Below are positions 35,072 through 43,643 of a stretch of DNA of 64,000 nucleotides, in pieces. The notes beneath the pieces are model-generated. The model was not told the origin of the DNA and did no database searches. It worked only from the letters and a program-made list of their open reading frames with translations. Made by a program: the position numbers and the translations under genes. The stretch covers positions 1 to 64,000 of the forward strand of contig NZ_QICJ01000008.1 of NCBI RefSeq assembly GCF_003201105.1, in the 5' to 3' direction. This DNA comes from Dyella sp. AtDHG13 (GTDB lineage: Bacteria; Pseudomonadota; Gammaproteobacteria; Xanthomonadales; Rhodanobacteraceae). Every line of letters starts with the position of its first letter. Within the stretch, counting starts at the first letter, position 1.

Positions 35072-35437
35072 TCAGCGGCGAAGTATGCGGCCAAGCAGCC
35101 AGCCGGCGCCAAGCGCGATGGCCACGGATTGCACGGGCTTCTCGCGCACGTAGTCGCGGGCGCGCTCCAGCCATTCGTCGGCGCGGTCGATGGCGTCGTC
35201 GTAGGCTTCGCGGCCGCGCTGGCGATATTCGTCGGCCTTCTCGGTGGCGCGCGTGGCGGCGTCGGCGGCCTTGTCGGTGGCGCGGTGCAGGCTTTCCTCC
35301 ACGTGGTCAGCCGCGCGCTCGACGGCTTCCTTGGTGTTGGTCACGGCGTGCGTGGTGGCCTGCTTGATGCGCTCGGCGCGCTCTTCGATGCGATCGGCGG
35401 GCGTGGTTTCCTCGTTCGCCTGGACTTGCTTGTTCAT
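35072..35437 (-). CDS. DUF883 family protein (YqjD/ElaB-like)
   Basis: This 121-residue protein is almost entirely helical and charged, with alanine/glutamate-rich repeats such as ATDKAADAATRATEKADEYR. It has a C-terminal hydrophobic anchor (PVQSVAIALGAGWLLGRILRR). This matches YqjD/ElaB, tail-anchored inner-membrane proteins that bind ribosomes in stationary phase. The ATG at 35437 has GGAGAA upstream and is preferred over a further in-frame start. It is the first gene of the operon running down to the GNAT gene. Confidence 0.88.
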   Translation of the reverse strand: MNKQVQANEETTPADRIEERAERIKQATTHAVTNTKEAVERAADHVEESLHRATDKAADAATRATEKADEYRQRGREAYDDAIDRADEWLERARDYVREKPVQSVAIALGAGWLLGRILRR

Positions 35438-35522
35438 GACGTTCTCCGTTGAGGCGGACATTCACTGTAGCCAAAATGGTCAACCGGGCGCATCGGACGA
35501 TGCCGCTGTGTCGTGCCGTCGC

Positions 35523-35678
35523 TCAGCTCGCGCGACGGAAGAACGCGATGATGGCCAGGATCAGGAAGACGATGAAAAGGATCTTCGCAATGCTCGCGGC
35601 GGCGCCGGCGATACCGGTGAAACCGAACAGGGCTGCGATGATGGCGATAACCAGGAATACCAGGGCGTAATGGAGCAT
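35523..35678 (-). CDS. DUF1328 small membrane protein (YtjA-like)
   Basis: This 51-residue protein consists of two hydrophobic segments ([20 protein letters not shown] and [20 protein letters not shown]) joined by a GAAAS turn. It matches the DUF1328/YtjA family of small inner-membrane proteins that are widespread and stress-associated. GAGG lies upstream of the ATG. It is transcribed separately from the YqjD-like operon below it, with an 85-bp gap. Confidence 0.9.
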   Translation of the reverse strand: MLHYALVFLVIAIIAALFGFTGIAGAAASIAKILFIVFLILAIIAFFRRAS

Positions 35679-35809
35679 GGCGCGATCCTCTCTGTGGGCG
35701 CATGACGTCATCCCTGCGCCATTCACCCACAGCCCATGCCTCCCGAGCGTGAAAATGACCTGAGGCCGCGTGCACCTTTGGTCACTGTTCACGCTCGCGC
35801 CGACGCCGT

Positions 35810-36430
35810 TCAGGCGGCCGAGGGATTGATCGCGTAGCTGCCCATGATTTCCGCTTCGGCCAGCACGTGGCCGTCCATCGCCGCGCGCAATTCGTTCACG
35901 GTGAAACCATCGGCCAGGCGGAGGTTTTCCACGTCCAGCGCGTATAGGCGGAAATGGTAGTGATGCACGATGCTGTCGTTCCACGGCGGGCACGGGCCGT
36001 CGTAGCCCAGGTATTCGCCGGCCATGTCGGCATCGCCCGCGAACCAGCCGGTGTAGTCGTTCTTGCCCTGCACGCTGCCGGGCGGGCCGTAGGGCGCGCG
36101 CTTGCCGCGCGGCACGATGCCATCGCTGCAGGCGCCTTCGGCCAGCTCACCGCATTCCACCGGAATATTGGCCATCAGCCAGTGGACGAATTCCACGCGC
36201 GGCAGGTCGGCCGGCACCGTGCGGCCTTGCATGTTCACGTCGTCGGGCTTGCTCGGTACGTCGAAGTCCAGGCAGGTGAGCACGAACGAACGCGTGGCGT
36301 GCGGCGCGTCTTTCCAGGCGAGGTGCGGGCTGAGATTGTCCGACAGGGCGAAGGGCTCGCCGCGCTTGCCGAAGGCAAGTCGCGCCGGCATCGGCTGCCC
36401 GTGTTCGAAACTATCGCTGCGCAGTTGCAA
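35810..36430 (-). CDS. YbhB/YbcL family Raf kinase inhibitor-like protein (PEBP)
   Basis: This 206-residue protein belongs to the phosphatidylethanolamine-binding protein fold. It has the conserved [13 protein letters not shown], the ligand-site [26 protein letters not shown] and ALDVENLRL. Bacterial members have no established function; E. coli YbhB and YbcL are the reference cases. It has no signal peptide and is probably cytoplasmic. It stands 59 bp downstream of the sorbosone-dehydrogenase-like gene in the same direction, so cotranscription is possible. Confidence 0.9.
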   Translation of the reverse strand: MQLRSDSFEHGQPMPARLAFGKRGEPFALSDNLSPHLAWKDAPHATRSFVLTCLDFDVPSKPDDVNMQGRTVPADLPRVEFVHWLMANIPVECGELAEGACSDGIVPRGKRAPYGPPGSVQGKNDYTGWFAGDADMAGEYLGYDGPCPPWNDSIVHHYHFRLYALDVENLRLADGFTVNELRAAMDGHVLAEAEIMGSYAINPSAA

Positions 36431-36489
36431 GGTGGTTCTCCCGGATCATGGTCAAATGATGAGTATCGCGTCGCCGCGCAGGCGCCGCA

Positions 36490-37584
36490 TCAGTGCTTTT
36501 CGTAGGTCACGCGGTAGACCGCGCCCGCCAGGTCGTCGCTCACCAGCACGCTGCCATCGGGCAGCGGCTGCACATCCGCCGGGCGGCCCCAGGCCTGCTC
36601 GTTCTGCTGGAAGCCTTCCAGCAGCGGCTCGTACGCAGTGACCTTGTCGCCGCTGAGGTGCACGGCCATCACGCGGTAGCCGGATTTCTTGGTGCGGTTC
36701 CACGAGCCGTGCTCGGCCACGATGATCGCGCCCTTGTAGCTGGCCGGGAACTGCGAGCCCTCATAGAAGCGCATGCCGAGCGAGGCGACGTGGGCGCCCA
36801 ACTTGTAGACCGGCGGCGCGTAGTCCTTGCAGTTCTTGCCCTGGCCGAATTCCGGATCGAGCGTGTCGCCCTGGTGGCAGTAGGGAAAGCCGAAGTGCTC
36901 GCCGACGCGCGACAGGCGGTTGAGCTCGTCGCTGGGCATGTCGTCGCCCATGAGATCGCGGCCGTTGTCGGTGAACCACAACTGCTTCGTCTTCGGCTGC
37001 CAGTCGAAGCCGACGGTGTTGCGGATGCCGTAGGCGACGTCTTCCAGCCCCGTGCCGTCGGCATTCATGCGCGTGAGCTTGGCGTAGTCCTTGCCCTTGT
37101 CGCAGACGTTGCACGGCGCGCCGATGGGCACGTAGAGCTTGCCGTCCGGGCCGAAGGCGATGAACTTCCAGCCGTGGTGCGTCTCGGTGGGAAACTTGTC
37201 GTACACCACTTCCGGCTTCGGCGGGCTGTCGAGATGGTTCTCGATGTCGCGCAGCACGAGGATCTTGCTCACCGCGGAGATGTACAGGTCACCGTTCTTG
37301 AACGCCACGCCCACTGGCAGCTGCAGGCCGCTGGCGATGACGCGCACCTTGTCGGCGTGTCCGTCGCCCTTGCTGTCGGTGAGCGCATAGACCTTGCCCG
37401 CGCTGTTGGAACCGACGAACACGGTGCCCTTGGCGCCCAGCGTGATCTCGCGCGCGTTGGGCACCTGATCCGAATACACCGCCACGTGGAATCCCGGCGG
37501 CATCGTGAGCTTGTCCAGCTGCGGCGCAGCCATGGCGGCGTGGACGGCGAACAAACCGAACAGACCAAGAATCAACTTGCGCAT
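36490..37584 (-). CDS. PQQ-dependent sugar dehydrogenase-like (sorbosone dehydrogenase family) protein
   Basis: This 364-residue exported protein has a signal peptide (ILGLFGLFAVHAAMAA) and a six-bladed beta-propeller of the L-sorbosone/glucose dehydrogenase type. Visible blades include LTMPPGFHVAVYSDQVPNAR, GDLYISAVSKILVLRDI, HHGWKFIAFGPDGKLYVPIG, YGIRNTVGFDWQPKTKQLWF and VAEHGSWNRTKKSGYRV. Family members use PQQ in the periplasm. I cannot judge whether the PQQ ligands are complete. Several Cys (CNVC, CHQGD, NCKD) may form disulfides. The ATG at 37584 gives the normal leader. Confidence 0.85.
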   Translation of the reverse strand: MRKLILGLFGLFAVHAAMAAPQLDKLTMPPGFHVAVYSDQVPNAREITLGAKGTVFVGSNSAGKVYALTDSKGDGHADKVRVIASGLQLPVGVAFKNGDLYISAVSKILVLRDIENHLDSPPKPEVVYDKFPTETHHGWKFIAFGPDGKLYVPIGAPCNVCDKGKDYAKLTRMNADGTGLEDVAYGIRNTVGFDWQPKTKQLWFTDNGRDLMGDDMPSDELNRLSRVGEHFGFPYCHQGDTLDPEFGQGKNCKDYAPPVYKLGAHVASLGMRFYEGSQFPASYKGAIIVAEHGSWNRTKKSGYRVMAVHLSGDKVTAYEPLLEGFQQNEQAWGRPADVQPLPDGSVLVSDDLAGAVYRVTYEKH

Positions 37585-37645
37585 GGAACGGCACTCCATG
37601 GGGGAGTCCCGAAGCGTAACGCCATGGCTGCGACAGCGAAACGCT

Positions 37646-38047
37646 TCAGGGCAGATCGGGCAGCGTGTAATGCAGATCGTAGGAATGCACGCCGTTGGCG
37701 ACCGTGATCGACAGCGTGCCGGCGATGCCCGCCAACTCGTCGGTGCCCGAGTCCGGCACGATGGCGATGCTCAGCTGCGGCGTGCCGCGGTGCATGGTGC
37801 CGTTATGCTGCAGCGCGAAACTGCCCTGGCGGCCTTGCAGGCTGGCCTTGACCCGCTCCATCGCCACATAGCCGGCCGAACCGTCCACGGCGGTGCCCAT
37901 GGCCAGCATCTGTCCGCGGCCCAGCCCCTGCATGTCGCCCTGGAACTGTTTTTCGATGGCCATGCGCCCGACGCCAGGATCGCCCACGCCGTCCTCTGCT
38001 GGCTGCGGGGTGATCTTTACTTCGAACGTACCCTTGGCGTGCGCCAT
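37646..38047 (-). CDS. DUF3224 domain-containing protein
   Basis: This 133-residue protein matches the DUF3224 pattern of an all-beta barrel. It begins AKGTFEVKITPQP and has the conserved KQFQGDMQGLGRGQML, FALQHNGTMHRG and SGTDELAGIAGTL segments. No enzymatic function is known; the fold recalls allene oxide cyclase-like barrels. No signal peptide is seen. It is in the same direction as the sorbosone-dehydrogenase-like gene but 61 bp upstream of it. Confidence 0.9.
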   Translation of the reverse strand: MAHAKGTFEVKITPQPAEDGVGDPGVGRMAIEKQFQGDMQGLGRGQMLAMGTAVDGSAGYVAMERVKASLQGRQGSFALQHNGTMHRGTPQLSIAIVPDSGTDELAGIAGTLSITVANGVHSYDLHYTLPDLP

Positions 38048-38144
38048 GTATTTCCCTCCCTTGGATGTGACCCGCGATGGTGACGCGGACGATGCGACGC
38101 GATTGTGACGGCCTGCGCATGCCCCGTCCGCACGCTGCGTGCCG

Positions 38145-39149
38145 CTACGCCGAGGCGATCGTGTTGAATCGCGCCGCGATGTAGTCGTCGGTGAAGCTGG
38201 TCATGTCCCAGCCGCGGATGAAGCCGCAGTGGCCGCCATAGGTGGCGATGTCCAGCTCGATGTTAGCCGGAAGCTGCAGCTTCTCGAACGCGTCCACCGG
38301 AATGACGGGGTCGTCGCGCGCGGTGAGGATGGTGCACGGGACGTGCATGTCCTCCAGCGCTCGGCCCGCCACGGAATAGCCGTCCAGATAGGCTTCGAGC
38401 GAACCGAAATCGGTGTGCCGCGCCACCAGCGCCGCGGTGAGCCCGCGCAGGTTCTGCTTGAGCTCGGCCAGCTCGAAGTATTCGCGCTGCGGGAACGCCG
38501 CCTGCTTGGCCTGCAGGGAGCGCCGCCACTTGTGCATGAAGTACGCCTGGTAGAACCACGGCGCCGAGGCTTCGAGCGAGAACAGGCCCTCGCCCGGATC
38601 GATGATCGGGCACACCGCCAGCGCATAGCTCAGCGGAAGGCCGGCCGCCGGCGCGCGCATGGCGGCGCGCAGCGCGAAATTGCCGCCCAGCGAAAAACCG
38701 GCCAGCGCCATGGGCCGCGCCGGAAAACGCTGGGCGATGTCGCCCAGCGCATGCACCACCTCGTCGATGCGGCACGAATGGAACAGCGCTTCGTTGAGGT
38801 GATGGCTGTCGCCGTGGTCGCGGAAATTCAGGCGGAAGATGTCCCAGCCATCGGCCAGCAGGCGGCTGCCGGTCTGCAACACATAGGTGGAATCGACGCT
38901 GCCTTCCCAGCCGTGGAACAGCACGGCCAGGCCGCGCGATTGGGGTTGCGCCGTCTGCGCGGTGTACGCACCCGTGAGCCGCACGCCGTCGCCGCCATCC
39001 ACCATCATCGGCTGCGAACCCTGCAGCACGGTCCGGGCTGCCTTGGGCAGCAGCAGGCGGCGCACGCCGCTGGAGGACAGCATGGTCTGGATATGGCCGC
39101 TGCGCAGCGGCCTTGGCGGCAGAAAATCCTTTCCCCTGGGTAGCGTCAT
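38145..39149 (-). CDS. YheT-like alpha/beta hydrolase
   Basis: This 334-residue hydrolase belongs to the YheT/UPF0017 group, which starts PPRPLRSGHIQTML. The nucleophile elbow is GFSLGGN, the acid is in LTARDDPVIP and the His in YGGHCGF. HGWEGSVDSTYV forms the oxyanion side. The physiological substrate is unknown; relatives act on short-chain esters. It starts within the stop of the acyltransferase gene, so the two are coupled, which hints at lipid metabolism. Confidence 0.88.
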   Translation of the reverse strand: MTLPRGKDFLPPRPLRSGHIQTMLSSSGVRRLLLPKAARTVLQGSQPMMVDGGDGVRLTGAYTAQTAQPQSRGLAVLFHGWEGSVDSTYVLQTGSRLLADGWDIFRLNFRDHGDSHHLNEALFHSCRIDEVVHALGDIAQRFPARPMALAGFSLGGNFALRAAMRAPAAGLPLSYALAVCPIIDPGEGLFSLEASAPWFYQAYFMHKWRRSLQAKQAAFPQREYFELAELKQNLRGLTAALVARHTDFGSLEAYLDGYSVAGRALEDMHVPCTILTARDDPVIPVDAFEKLQLPANIELDIATYGGHCGFIRGWDMTSFTDDYIAARFNTIASA

Positions 39150-39964
39150 GCTTGGTTTTCGTGGGTCGTCTTGTCTTCCAGCGCCAGCGCGATGCGCTCG
39201 CGCGCGGTTTCCGCCATGCGGCGGCGCGCATCGGGCGTGGCCGGCACCGGCTCGAGGAAATGCACCTCGGCGTCCAGCGGCGCTTCGCCCAGCAGGCGCA
39301 GGAAGTTCTGCATGAAGTTTTCGTGCTCGCGGAAGCCGGCGTCGATGACGCGGCGACCGTCGCGCGCGAAGCGCAGGGCCACCGGCTGCACCGGCACTTC
39401 GGCGTCGAGCGCGGCCTGGAAGATGCGCGCATGGAACACGCGCAGCACGCCGTTGTGGCCGGTGCCGCCCTCCGGGAACACCGCCACGGAACGGCCCGCA
39501 CGCAGGCGATCCACCATCACCTGCATCACCGCCGCCAGCGAATGATTGCTGCCGCGGCGGTGGAAGATGGTGCCGCCCGCGGAGGCCAGCCAGCCCACCA
39601 GCGGCCAGCTGGCGATTTCCGCCTTGGCGACGAAGCAGGCGGCGCGCTGGCTGTGCAACAGCTCGATGTCGATCCACGACGTGTGGTTGGCGACGAACAG
39701 CACCGGATCGGCCAGCGGCGTGCCGACCCGCACCGAGCGCAAGCCGAAGATGCGCAGCAAGGCGGTGGACCACCAGCGGATGGTGCGATGCGCAAACGGC
39801 TCGCGGCCGTTCTTCATCACCACGTCGCGGCGCCAGGTCAGCACCAGCGAACAGAGCAGGATGCCAAGCACCACGTGCAGCAGCAGCAGGGGCACTCGCC
39901 ACAGGTAGCGCAAGGGTCGCATCAGGTCTCGGCGGGCAGGGGCGGTGAGGGAATGGCTATTCAT
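39146..39964 (-). CDS. 1-acyl-sn-glycerol-3-phosphate acyltransferase (PlsC-like)
   Basis: This is a 272-residue lysophospholipid acyltransferase with one strong N-terminal transmembrane segment (VPLLLLHVVLGILLCSLVLTW). It has the catalytic NHTSWID (HX4D) motif and the substrate motif FPEGGTGHNG. It adds the second acyl chain to lysophosphatidate or a related lipid at the inner membrane. Many genomes have several PlsC paralogues, so this is not necessarily the essential one. It overlaps the hydrolase start by 4 bp. Confidence 0.92.
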   Translation of the reverse strand: MNSHSLTAPARRDLMRPLRYLWRVPLLLLHVVLGILLCSLVLTWRRDVVMKNGREPFAHRTIRWWSTALLRIFGLRSVRVGTPLADPVLFVANHTSWIDIELLHSQRAACFVAKAEIASWPLVGWLASAGGTIFHRRGSNHSLAAVMQVMVDRLRAGRSVAVFPEGGTGHNGVLRVFHARIFQAALDAEVPVQPVALRFARDGRRVIDAGFREHENFMQNFLRLLGEAPLDAEVHFLEPVPATPDARRRMAETARERIALALEDKTTHENQA

Positions 39965-40015
39965 CAGTACCGGTTAGTTTAGCGTTAGTCGATCCCGAAG
40001 CGCCCATTTGCGGGA

Positions 40016-40492
40016 TCAACGTTCCAGCTGCCCCAGCGGCAGGGCCGAGGAGTGTTTGACCGTGCGCAGGACAAAGCTGGAGTTGACGTCCGCCACGCCC
40101 GAGGCGTTCAGCAGCCGGTCCAGCAGGAAGCGCGAGAAGTCCTGCAGATCAGCCACATAGACGTGCAGCAGGTAGTCCATGTCGCCGGTCAGCGCATAGC
40201 AGGACACCACCTGGGGCCAGTCGTTCACCAGGGCCACGAAGCGCTCGACGGCGGCGCTCTCGTGCTTGGTCAGCTGCACGCGGACGAAGGCCTGCAGGCC
40301 GAGCCCCACCGCCTGGGGGTCCACCTGTGCGCTGTACCCCGCCAGCACGCCCTCGCCCTCCAGCTTCTGGAGCCGGCGCAGGCACGCCGAGGGCGAGAGG
40401 CTGACCTTGTCGGCCAGCTCGGCATTGGTGATGCGTCCGTCCGACTGGAGGACGGCCAGAATCCGCAGATCGGTGCGGTCCAGAGTAACCAT
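40016..40492 (-). CDS. Lrp/AsnC family transcriptional regulator
   Basis: This 158-residue regulator has the N-terminal helix-turn-helix (ITNAELADKVSLSPSACLRR) and the C-terminal RAM ligand-binding domain (VVSCYALTGDMDYLLHVYVA). The ATG at 40492 is chosen as the typical MxxLDRTDLRIL start. It is divergent from phhA across 145 bp. By family habit it probably senses an amino acid, likely phenylalanine or tyrosine, and controls phhA. The gap contains TTGCGCAA at 40535-40542, an uncertain candidate site. Confidence 0.93.
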   Translation of the reverse strand: MVTLDRTDLRILAVLQSDGRITNAELADKVSLSPSACLRRLQKLEGEGVLAGYSAQVDPQAVGLGLQAFVRVQLTKHESAAVERFVALVNDWPQVVSCYALTGDMDYLLHVYVADLQDFSRFLLDRLLNASGVADVNSSFVLRTVKHSSALPLGQLER

Positions 40493-40637
40493 GGCAACAA
40501 ATCTCCATAGATACGCAGGGTAAAACACGATTATTGCGCAAATGGCGTCACTTGATGCAACAAAACAAGCATCGTGCGCGGCAATCAGCCTATGCTGGCA
40601 GAGCCAAAACTAGCGGGTATGTCGCCAGGAGCACGCC

Positions 40638-41528
40638 ATGAACACCACGCCGCGCCGCGTAGAACATCAGCAGACCGACCGTGGCTATGTGCCTGTGTAT
40701 GCCACGGGCGTCGTGGAGCAACCGTGGGCGGACTATTCCCGCACCGATCACGAAGTGTGGGACACCCTCTACAAGCGCCAGCGCGACCTGCTGCCGGGCC
40801 GGGCCTGCCAGGAGTTCCTGGATGGCGTGGAGCGCTTCGGCCTGGGCGATGGCGGCATCCCGAAGTTCGCCGACCTGAACAAGGTGCTGGGCGCCACCAC
40901 CGGCTGGGAGCTGGTCGCGGTGGAGGGGCTGCTGCCGGACGAGGTGTTCTTCGATCACCTTGCCCATCGCCGCTTCCCGGTGAGCTGGTGGATCCGGAAG
41001 CCCGACCAGCTCGACTACCTCAGCGAGCCCGACCTGTTCCACGACCTGTTCGGCCACGTGCCGCTGCTGCTCAACCCAGTGTTCGCCGACTACATGCAGG
41101 CCTACGGGCGCGGCGGCATGAAGGCCTTCGCGATCGGGCCCGAAGCGCTGATGAACCTCACGCGGCTGTACTGGTACACGGTGGAATTCGGCCTGATCAA
41201 TACTAAGGAAGGCATGCGCATCTACGGCGCGGGCATCGTCAGCTCCAAGGGCGAGTCGATCTATTCGTTGGACTCGGCCTCGCCCAACCGCATCGGCTTC
41301 GACCTGGAGCGCGTGATGAGCACGCGCTACCGCATCGATACCTTCCAGCAGACTTATTTCGTGATCGACAGCTTCGAGCAGCTGTTCGACGCCACGCGTC
41401 CCGACTTCACGCCCATCTACGCGAAACTGCGCGAGACGGAAGCGCACAAGGCCGGCGACGTGCTGGACGGCGACCGCGTATTCACGCGCGGCAACCGCGA
41501 GGGCTGGGCGACCAACGCCGACAACTGA
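40638..41528 (+). CDS. phhA: Phenylalanine-4-hydroxylase
   Basis: This cytoplasmic enzyme converts phenylalanine to tyrosine using O2, non-haem iron and tetrahydropterin, the first step of phenylalanine catabolism. The monomeric bacterial form is 296 residues, normal for the family. The iron ligands are visible as His135 and His140 in LFHDLFGHVPLL and Glu183 in TVEFGL. The N-terminal regulatory ACT domain of animal enzymes is absent, as expected. GGAGCACGCC precedes the ATG. It is divergent from an Lrp-type regulator and followed by a strong terminator. No pterin carbinolamine dehydratase gene is adjacent. Confidence 0.97.
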   Translation: MNTTPRRVEHQQTDRGYVPVYATGVVEQPWADYSRTDHEVWDTLYKRQRDLLPGRACQEFLDGVERFGLGDGGIPKFADLNKVLGATTGWELVAVEGLLPDEVFFDHLAHRRFPVSWWIRKPDQLDYLSEPDLFHDLFGHVPLLLNPVFADYMQAYGRGGMKAFAIGPEALMNLTRLYWYTVEFGLINTKEGMRIYGAGIVSSKGESIYSLDSASPNRIGFDLERVMSTRYRIDTFQQTYFVIDSFEQLFDATRPDFTPIYAKLRETEAHKAGDVLDGDRVFTRGNREGWATNADN

Positions 41529-41556
41529 TCGCCACGCGCCGTCACGCGAGGAAAGG

Positions 41557-41585
41557 AAAGGCCCGCCATCGTGCGGGCCTTTTTC
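41557..41585 (+). terminator. Intrinsic terminator of phhA
   Basis: A stem pairs AAAGGCCCGC with GCGGGCCTTT around a 6-nt loop. It is followed by a T-rich tract (TTTTTCTTTT). Confidence 0.92.
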
Positions 41586-41626
41586 TTTTCCGCCTTCACA
41601 CCTGCGTCCGAATGCCCTACACGCAC

Positions 41627-41640
41627 ATGATCTGGATCAA
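41627..41640. promoter_or_regulatory. FNR/Anr-type box upstream of ompW
   Basis: ATGATCTGGATCAA matches the FNR consensus TTGAT-N4-ATCAA with nine of ten conserved bases. It lies 66 bp upstream of the ompW start, suitable for activation under low oxygen. In E. coli ompW is also FNR-controlled. Confidence 0.7.
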
Positions 41641-41705
41641 GGGTAGACAACGACTTCCTAACGACCATGGCCTTGTCACCAACGAAAACACGATGGAACA
41701 ACGCC

Positions 41706-42323
41706 ATGAAAGCCCTGCTTCCCCTTGCCCTTGCCGCCACGCTCGGCGCGCTCGCCATTCCCGCCGCCCACGCGGAAGGCAATGATTCCTGGGTCGTCCG
41801 CATCGGCGGCACCGTGGTCGCGCCCAAGAGCAACAACGGCACCCTGGCCGGCGCGCGCGCGGATGTGAGCAGCAGCACGCGCCCCACCATCGACCTTGAA
41901 TACATGATCACGCCGAACTGGGGCGTGGACGTGCTCGGCGCCTCGCCGTTCCTGCACGACGTCAGCCTCGCCGGCCTGGGTACGGTGGCCCGCACCAAGG
42001 AACTGCCGCCGACCTTCGGCATCAACTACCACTTCATGCCGAACCAGGCGTGGTCGCCCTTCCTGGGCTTGGGCGTCAACTACACCAACTTCTTCGGCAC
42101 CCATGCCACGGGCGCGCTGTACGGCAACAGCGTGAGCATCGCCAACAGCTGGGGCCCGGCAGTGCGCGCCGGCTTCGACATGAAGATCTCGGAGAAGTGG
42201 CTCGCCACGGTGGACGTGCGCTGGGCCTACATCGAGAGCGACGTGAAGCTCAACAACACCAAGATCGGCACGGCCAAGATCGACCCCATCGTGTTTGGCG
42301 CCAGCGTGGGCTACCGGTTCTAA
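41706..42323 (+). CDS. ompW: OmpW family outer-membrane protein
   Basis: This 205-residue protein has a signal peptide (LPLALAATLGALAIPAAHAE) and an eight-stranded beta-barrel. The family marks are WVVRIGGTVVAPK, YMITPNWGVDVLGASPF, FGINYHFMPNQAWSPFLGLG and the terminal GASVGYRF ending in Phe. OmpW is a small hydrophobic channel linked to stress and anaerobic growth. The ATG at 41706 gives the standard leader. An FNR-type box precedes it and a hairpin terminator follows. Confidence 0.94.
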   Translation: MKALLPLALAATLGALAIPAAHAEGNDSWVVRIGGTVVAPKSNNGTLAGARADVSSSTRPTIDLEYMITPNWGVDVLGASPFLHDVSLAGLGTVARTKELPPTFGINYHFMPNQAWSPFLGLGVNYTNFFGTHATGALYGNSVSIANSWGPAVRAGFDMKISEKWLATVDVRWAYIESDVKLNNTKIGTAKIDPIVFGASVGYRF

Positions 42324-42352
42324 GGGGAGACCAGTCGGCAAGGAAGCTGCAG

Positions 42353-42379
42353 GGGCCCTTCGCGAGAAGGGCCCTTTTT
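42353..42379 (+). terminator. Intrinsic terminator of ompW
   Basis: A perfect 9-bp stem pairs GGGCCCTTC with GAAGGGCCC around GCGA and is followed by five Ts. It also separates ompW from the convergent RES gene. Confidence 0.9.
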
Positions 42380-42395
42380 CATGCCTTCACATGCA

Positions 42396-43079
42396 CTAGC
42401 CGCGCTTCCACTCGTCCACGGTCAGCACCTGCGCGATGCGCTTGCCGTCCCAGCGGTACATCAGGTGCTGCGCCTGCACGCACGGCGCGACGCGATCGGG
42501 ATAGAACACCGCCACGCATTCACCGCCGGCATGACGCACGCTGTCGTAGACCAGCCCATCCGAGCCTTCCTTGCGCAGCCTGCGCGCGAGTGCGACGCCG
42601 GCGGCGTAGTTGTCCGGATCGTGCTCGGCCTTCCAGCCCCCGCGCAGGTCGTGCAGCTTCGCCTGGATGCTGGTGCTGTAGCAGCGCATTTCGATGTCGC
42701 ACGGCGGTTCGGCCGTGGCGGCGAGGAACAGCTCGCGGTGATAGACCGTTTCCTCCACCGCGGTGGCCACGCTGTGCGCGGCGTAGAACACGCCCCAGGT
42801 GCCGTCGGAAAAACGGCTGCCTTCGGGGTTGAGATGCGTGAACGCCGCCATCACCGGCGTAGTGCCCGGACCGCTGATGCGCCGCTCCGGCGACACCAGG
42901 TGCAGGTCGCCGATTTCATTGCGCAGGCGCGGATTGGTCATCGCCTCGATGGCGTACAGCGCTTCCAGATCGCCCGGCTCGGCGATGCGGTCGAACACGC
43001 CGATGGGCGGAAAGCGACTGGGAACGATGCGATAGGCATGGCTCCAGCGGATGCGTTTGAGCGGTGGAATGTCGGCCAT
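42396..43079 (-). CDS. RES family toxin (NAD+-degrading)
   Basis: This is the toxin of a RES-Xre type II module. Characterised members deplete NAD+ as phosphorylase or glycohydrolase. The 227-residue sequence shows the RES pattern: an N-terminal WSHAYRIVPSRF, then NPEGSRFSDGTWGVFYAAHS and a conserved acidic residue in AVEETVYHRE. The C-terminal part contains DGLVYDSVRHAGGECVAVF. The antitoxin gene lies upstream in the same direction, in the usual order. The 171-bp gap between them is unusually long and contains a large hairpin. Confidence 0.9.
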   Translation of the reverse strand: MADIPPLKRIRWSHAYRIVPSRFPPIGVFDRIAEPGDLEALYAIEAMTNPRLRNEIGDLHLVSPERRISGPGTTPVMAAFTHLNPEGSRFSDGTWGVFYAAHSVATAVEETVYHRELFLAATAEPPCDIEMRCYSTSIQAKLHDLRGGWKAEHDPDNYAAGVALARRLRKEGSDGLVYDSVRHAGGECVAVFYPDRVAPCVQAQHLMYRWDGKRIAQVLTVDEWKRG

Positions 43080-43169
43080 GACGTGGATCTCTCACGCGAT
43101 CTGCCAGAGGAAAGGAGTATGGCGGAGAGCGGTATCGCGGGTTGCGACGTGGGGCTGGGAACGAGGAAC

Positions 43170-43238
43170 GAGTGAAGAGGAGTGAGAAGTGAGAGTCGCG
43201 ATCCCCCGCTCTCTCTCGCTTCTCACTCCTCTTCACTC
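43170..43238. repeat. 26-bp hairpin between RES toxin and Xre antitoxin genes
   Basis: The arms 43170-43195 and 43213-43238 pair almost perfectly, with one wobble at 43190/43218 and a 17-nt loop. The inner 19 bp of the left arm (43171-43189) match exactly. The arms are purine-rich and pyrimidine-rich respectively. On the minus strand, the sense of the operon, this would form a strong mRNA hairpin about 90 nt upstream of the toxin start. Confidence 0.85.
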
Positions 43239-43250
43239 ACTTCCAGCTCC

Positions 43251-43643
43251 TCAACCGCGTTGGGCGTCGAGGTACTGGCGCACCACGTAAAGGTCGGCCA
43301 CGTTGCCCGAAAGCATGCGTTCCAGCGCCGAATGGCCGCCGAACGTCGCGGCCTGGTTCGCGCGATGCACCCAGCCGTCGGCCTGGTCGGGGTCGGGAAA
43401 CAGGATCTGCAGGTCCTTGAAGATGCCCAGCAGGTAGCTGATGCGTTCCAGGGTGTCGCGCCCCAGCGTGCCGCTCTGCAGTCGCTTCCACTTGTAGAAG
43501 GTGGACTCCGGCGGATCGCCCAGCAGGCGGCGCTGGTCGGCGATGCGCAGGTTCCAGCGCTCGGCGATGTTGAAGAAGGCGCGCAGCGCGGGGCCGCCGA
43601 GATCGGTGGCGGGATGGCTTTCGGGTTGGAGATGAGCCGCCAT
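43251..43643 (-). CDS. Xre/MbcA/ParS-type antitoxin of the RES module
   Basis: This 130-residue protein has an N-terminal Xre-like helix-turn-helix region (FNIAERWNLRIADQRRLLGD, then ESTFYKWKRLQSGTLGRDTL). The C-terminal toxin-binding region (ADGWVHRANQAATFGGHSAL, then ERMLSGNVADLYVVRQYLDA) is typical of MbcA/ParS-Xre antitoxins. It should bind and inhibit the RES toxin encoded downstream and repress the operon promoter. The gene comes first, as is usual for RES-Xre modules. Confidence 0.88.
   Translation of the reverse strand: MAAHLQPESHPATDLGGPALRAFFNIAERWNLRIADQRRLLGDPPESTFYKWKRLQSGTLGRDTLERISYLLGIFKDLQILFPDPDQADGWVHRANQAATFGGHSALERMLSGNVADLYVVRQYLDAQRG

Noticed and set aside
40535-40542. 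TTGCGCAA palindrome in the lrp-phhA gap as an Lrp operator
   Set aside because: An 8-bp palindrome alone is weak evidence. The flanks are not symmetrical and I saw no second copy.
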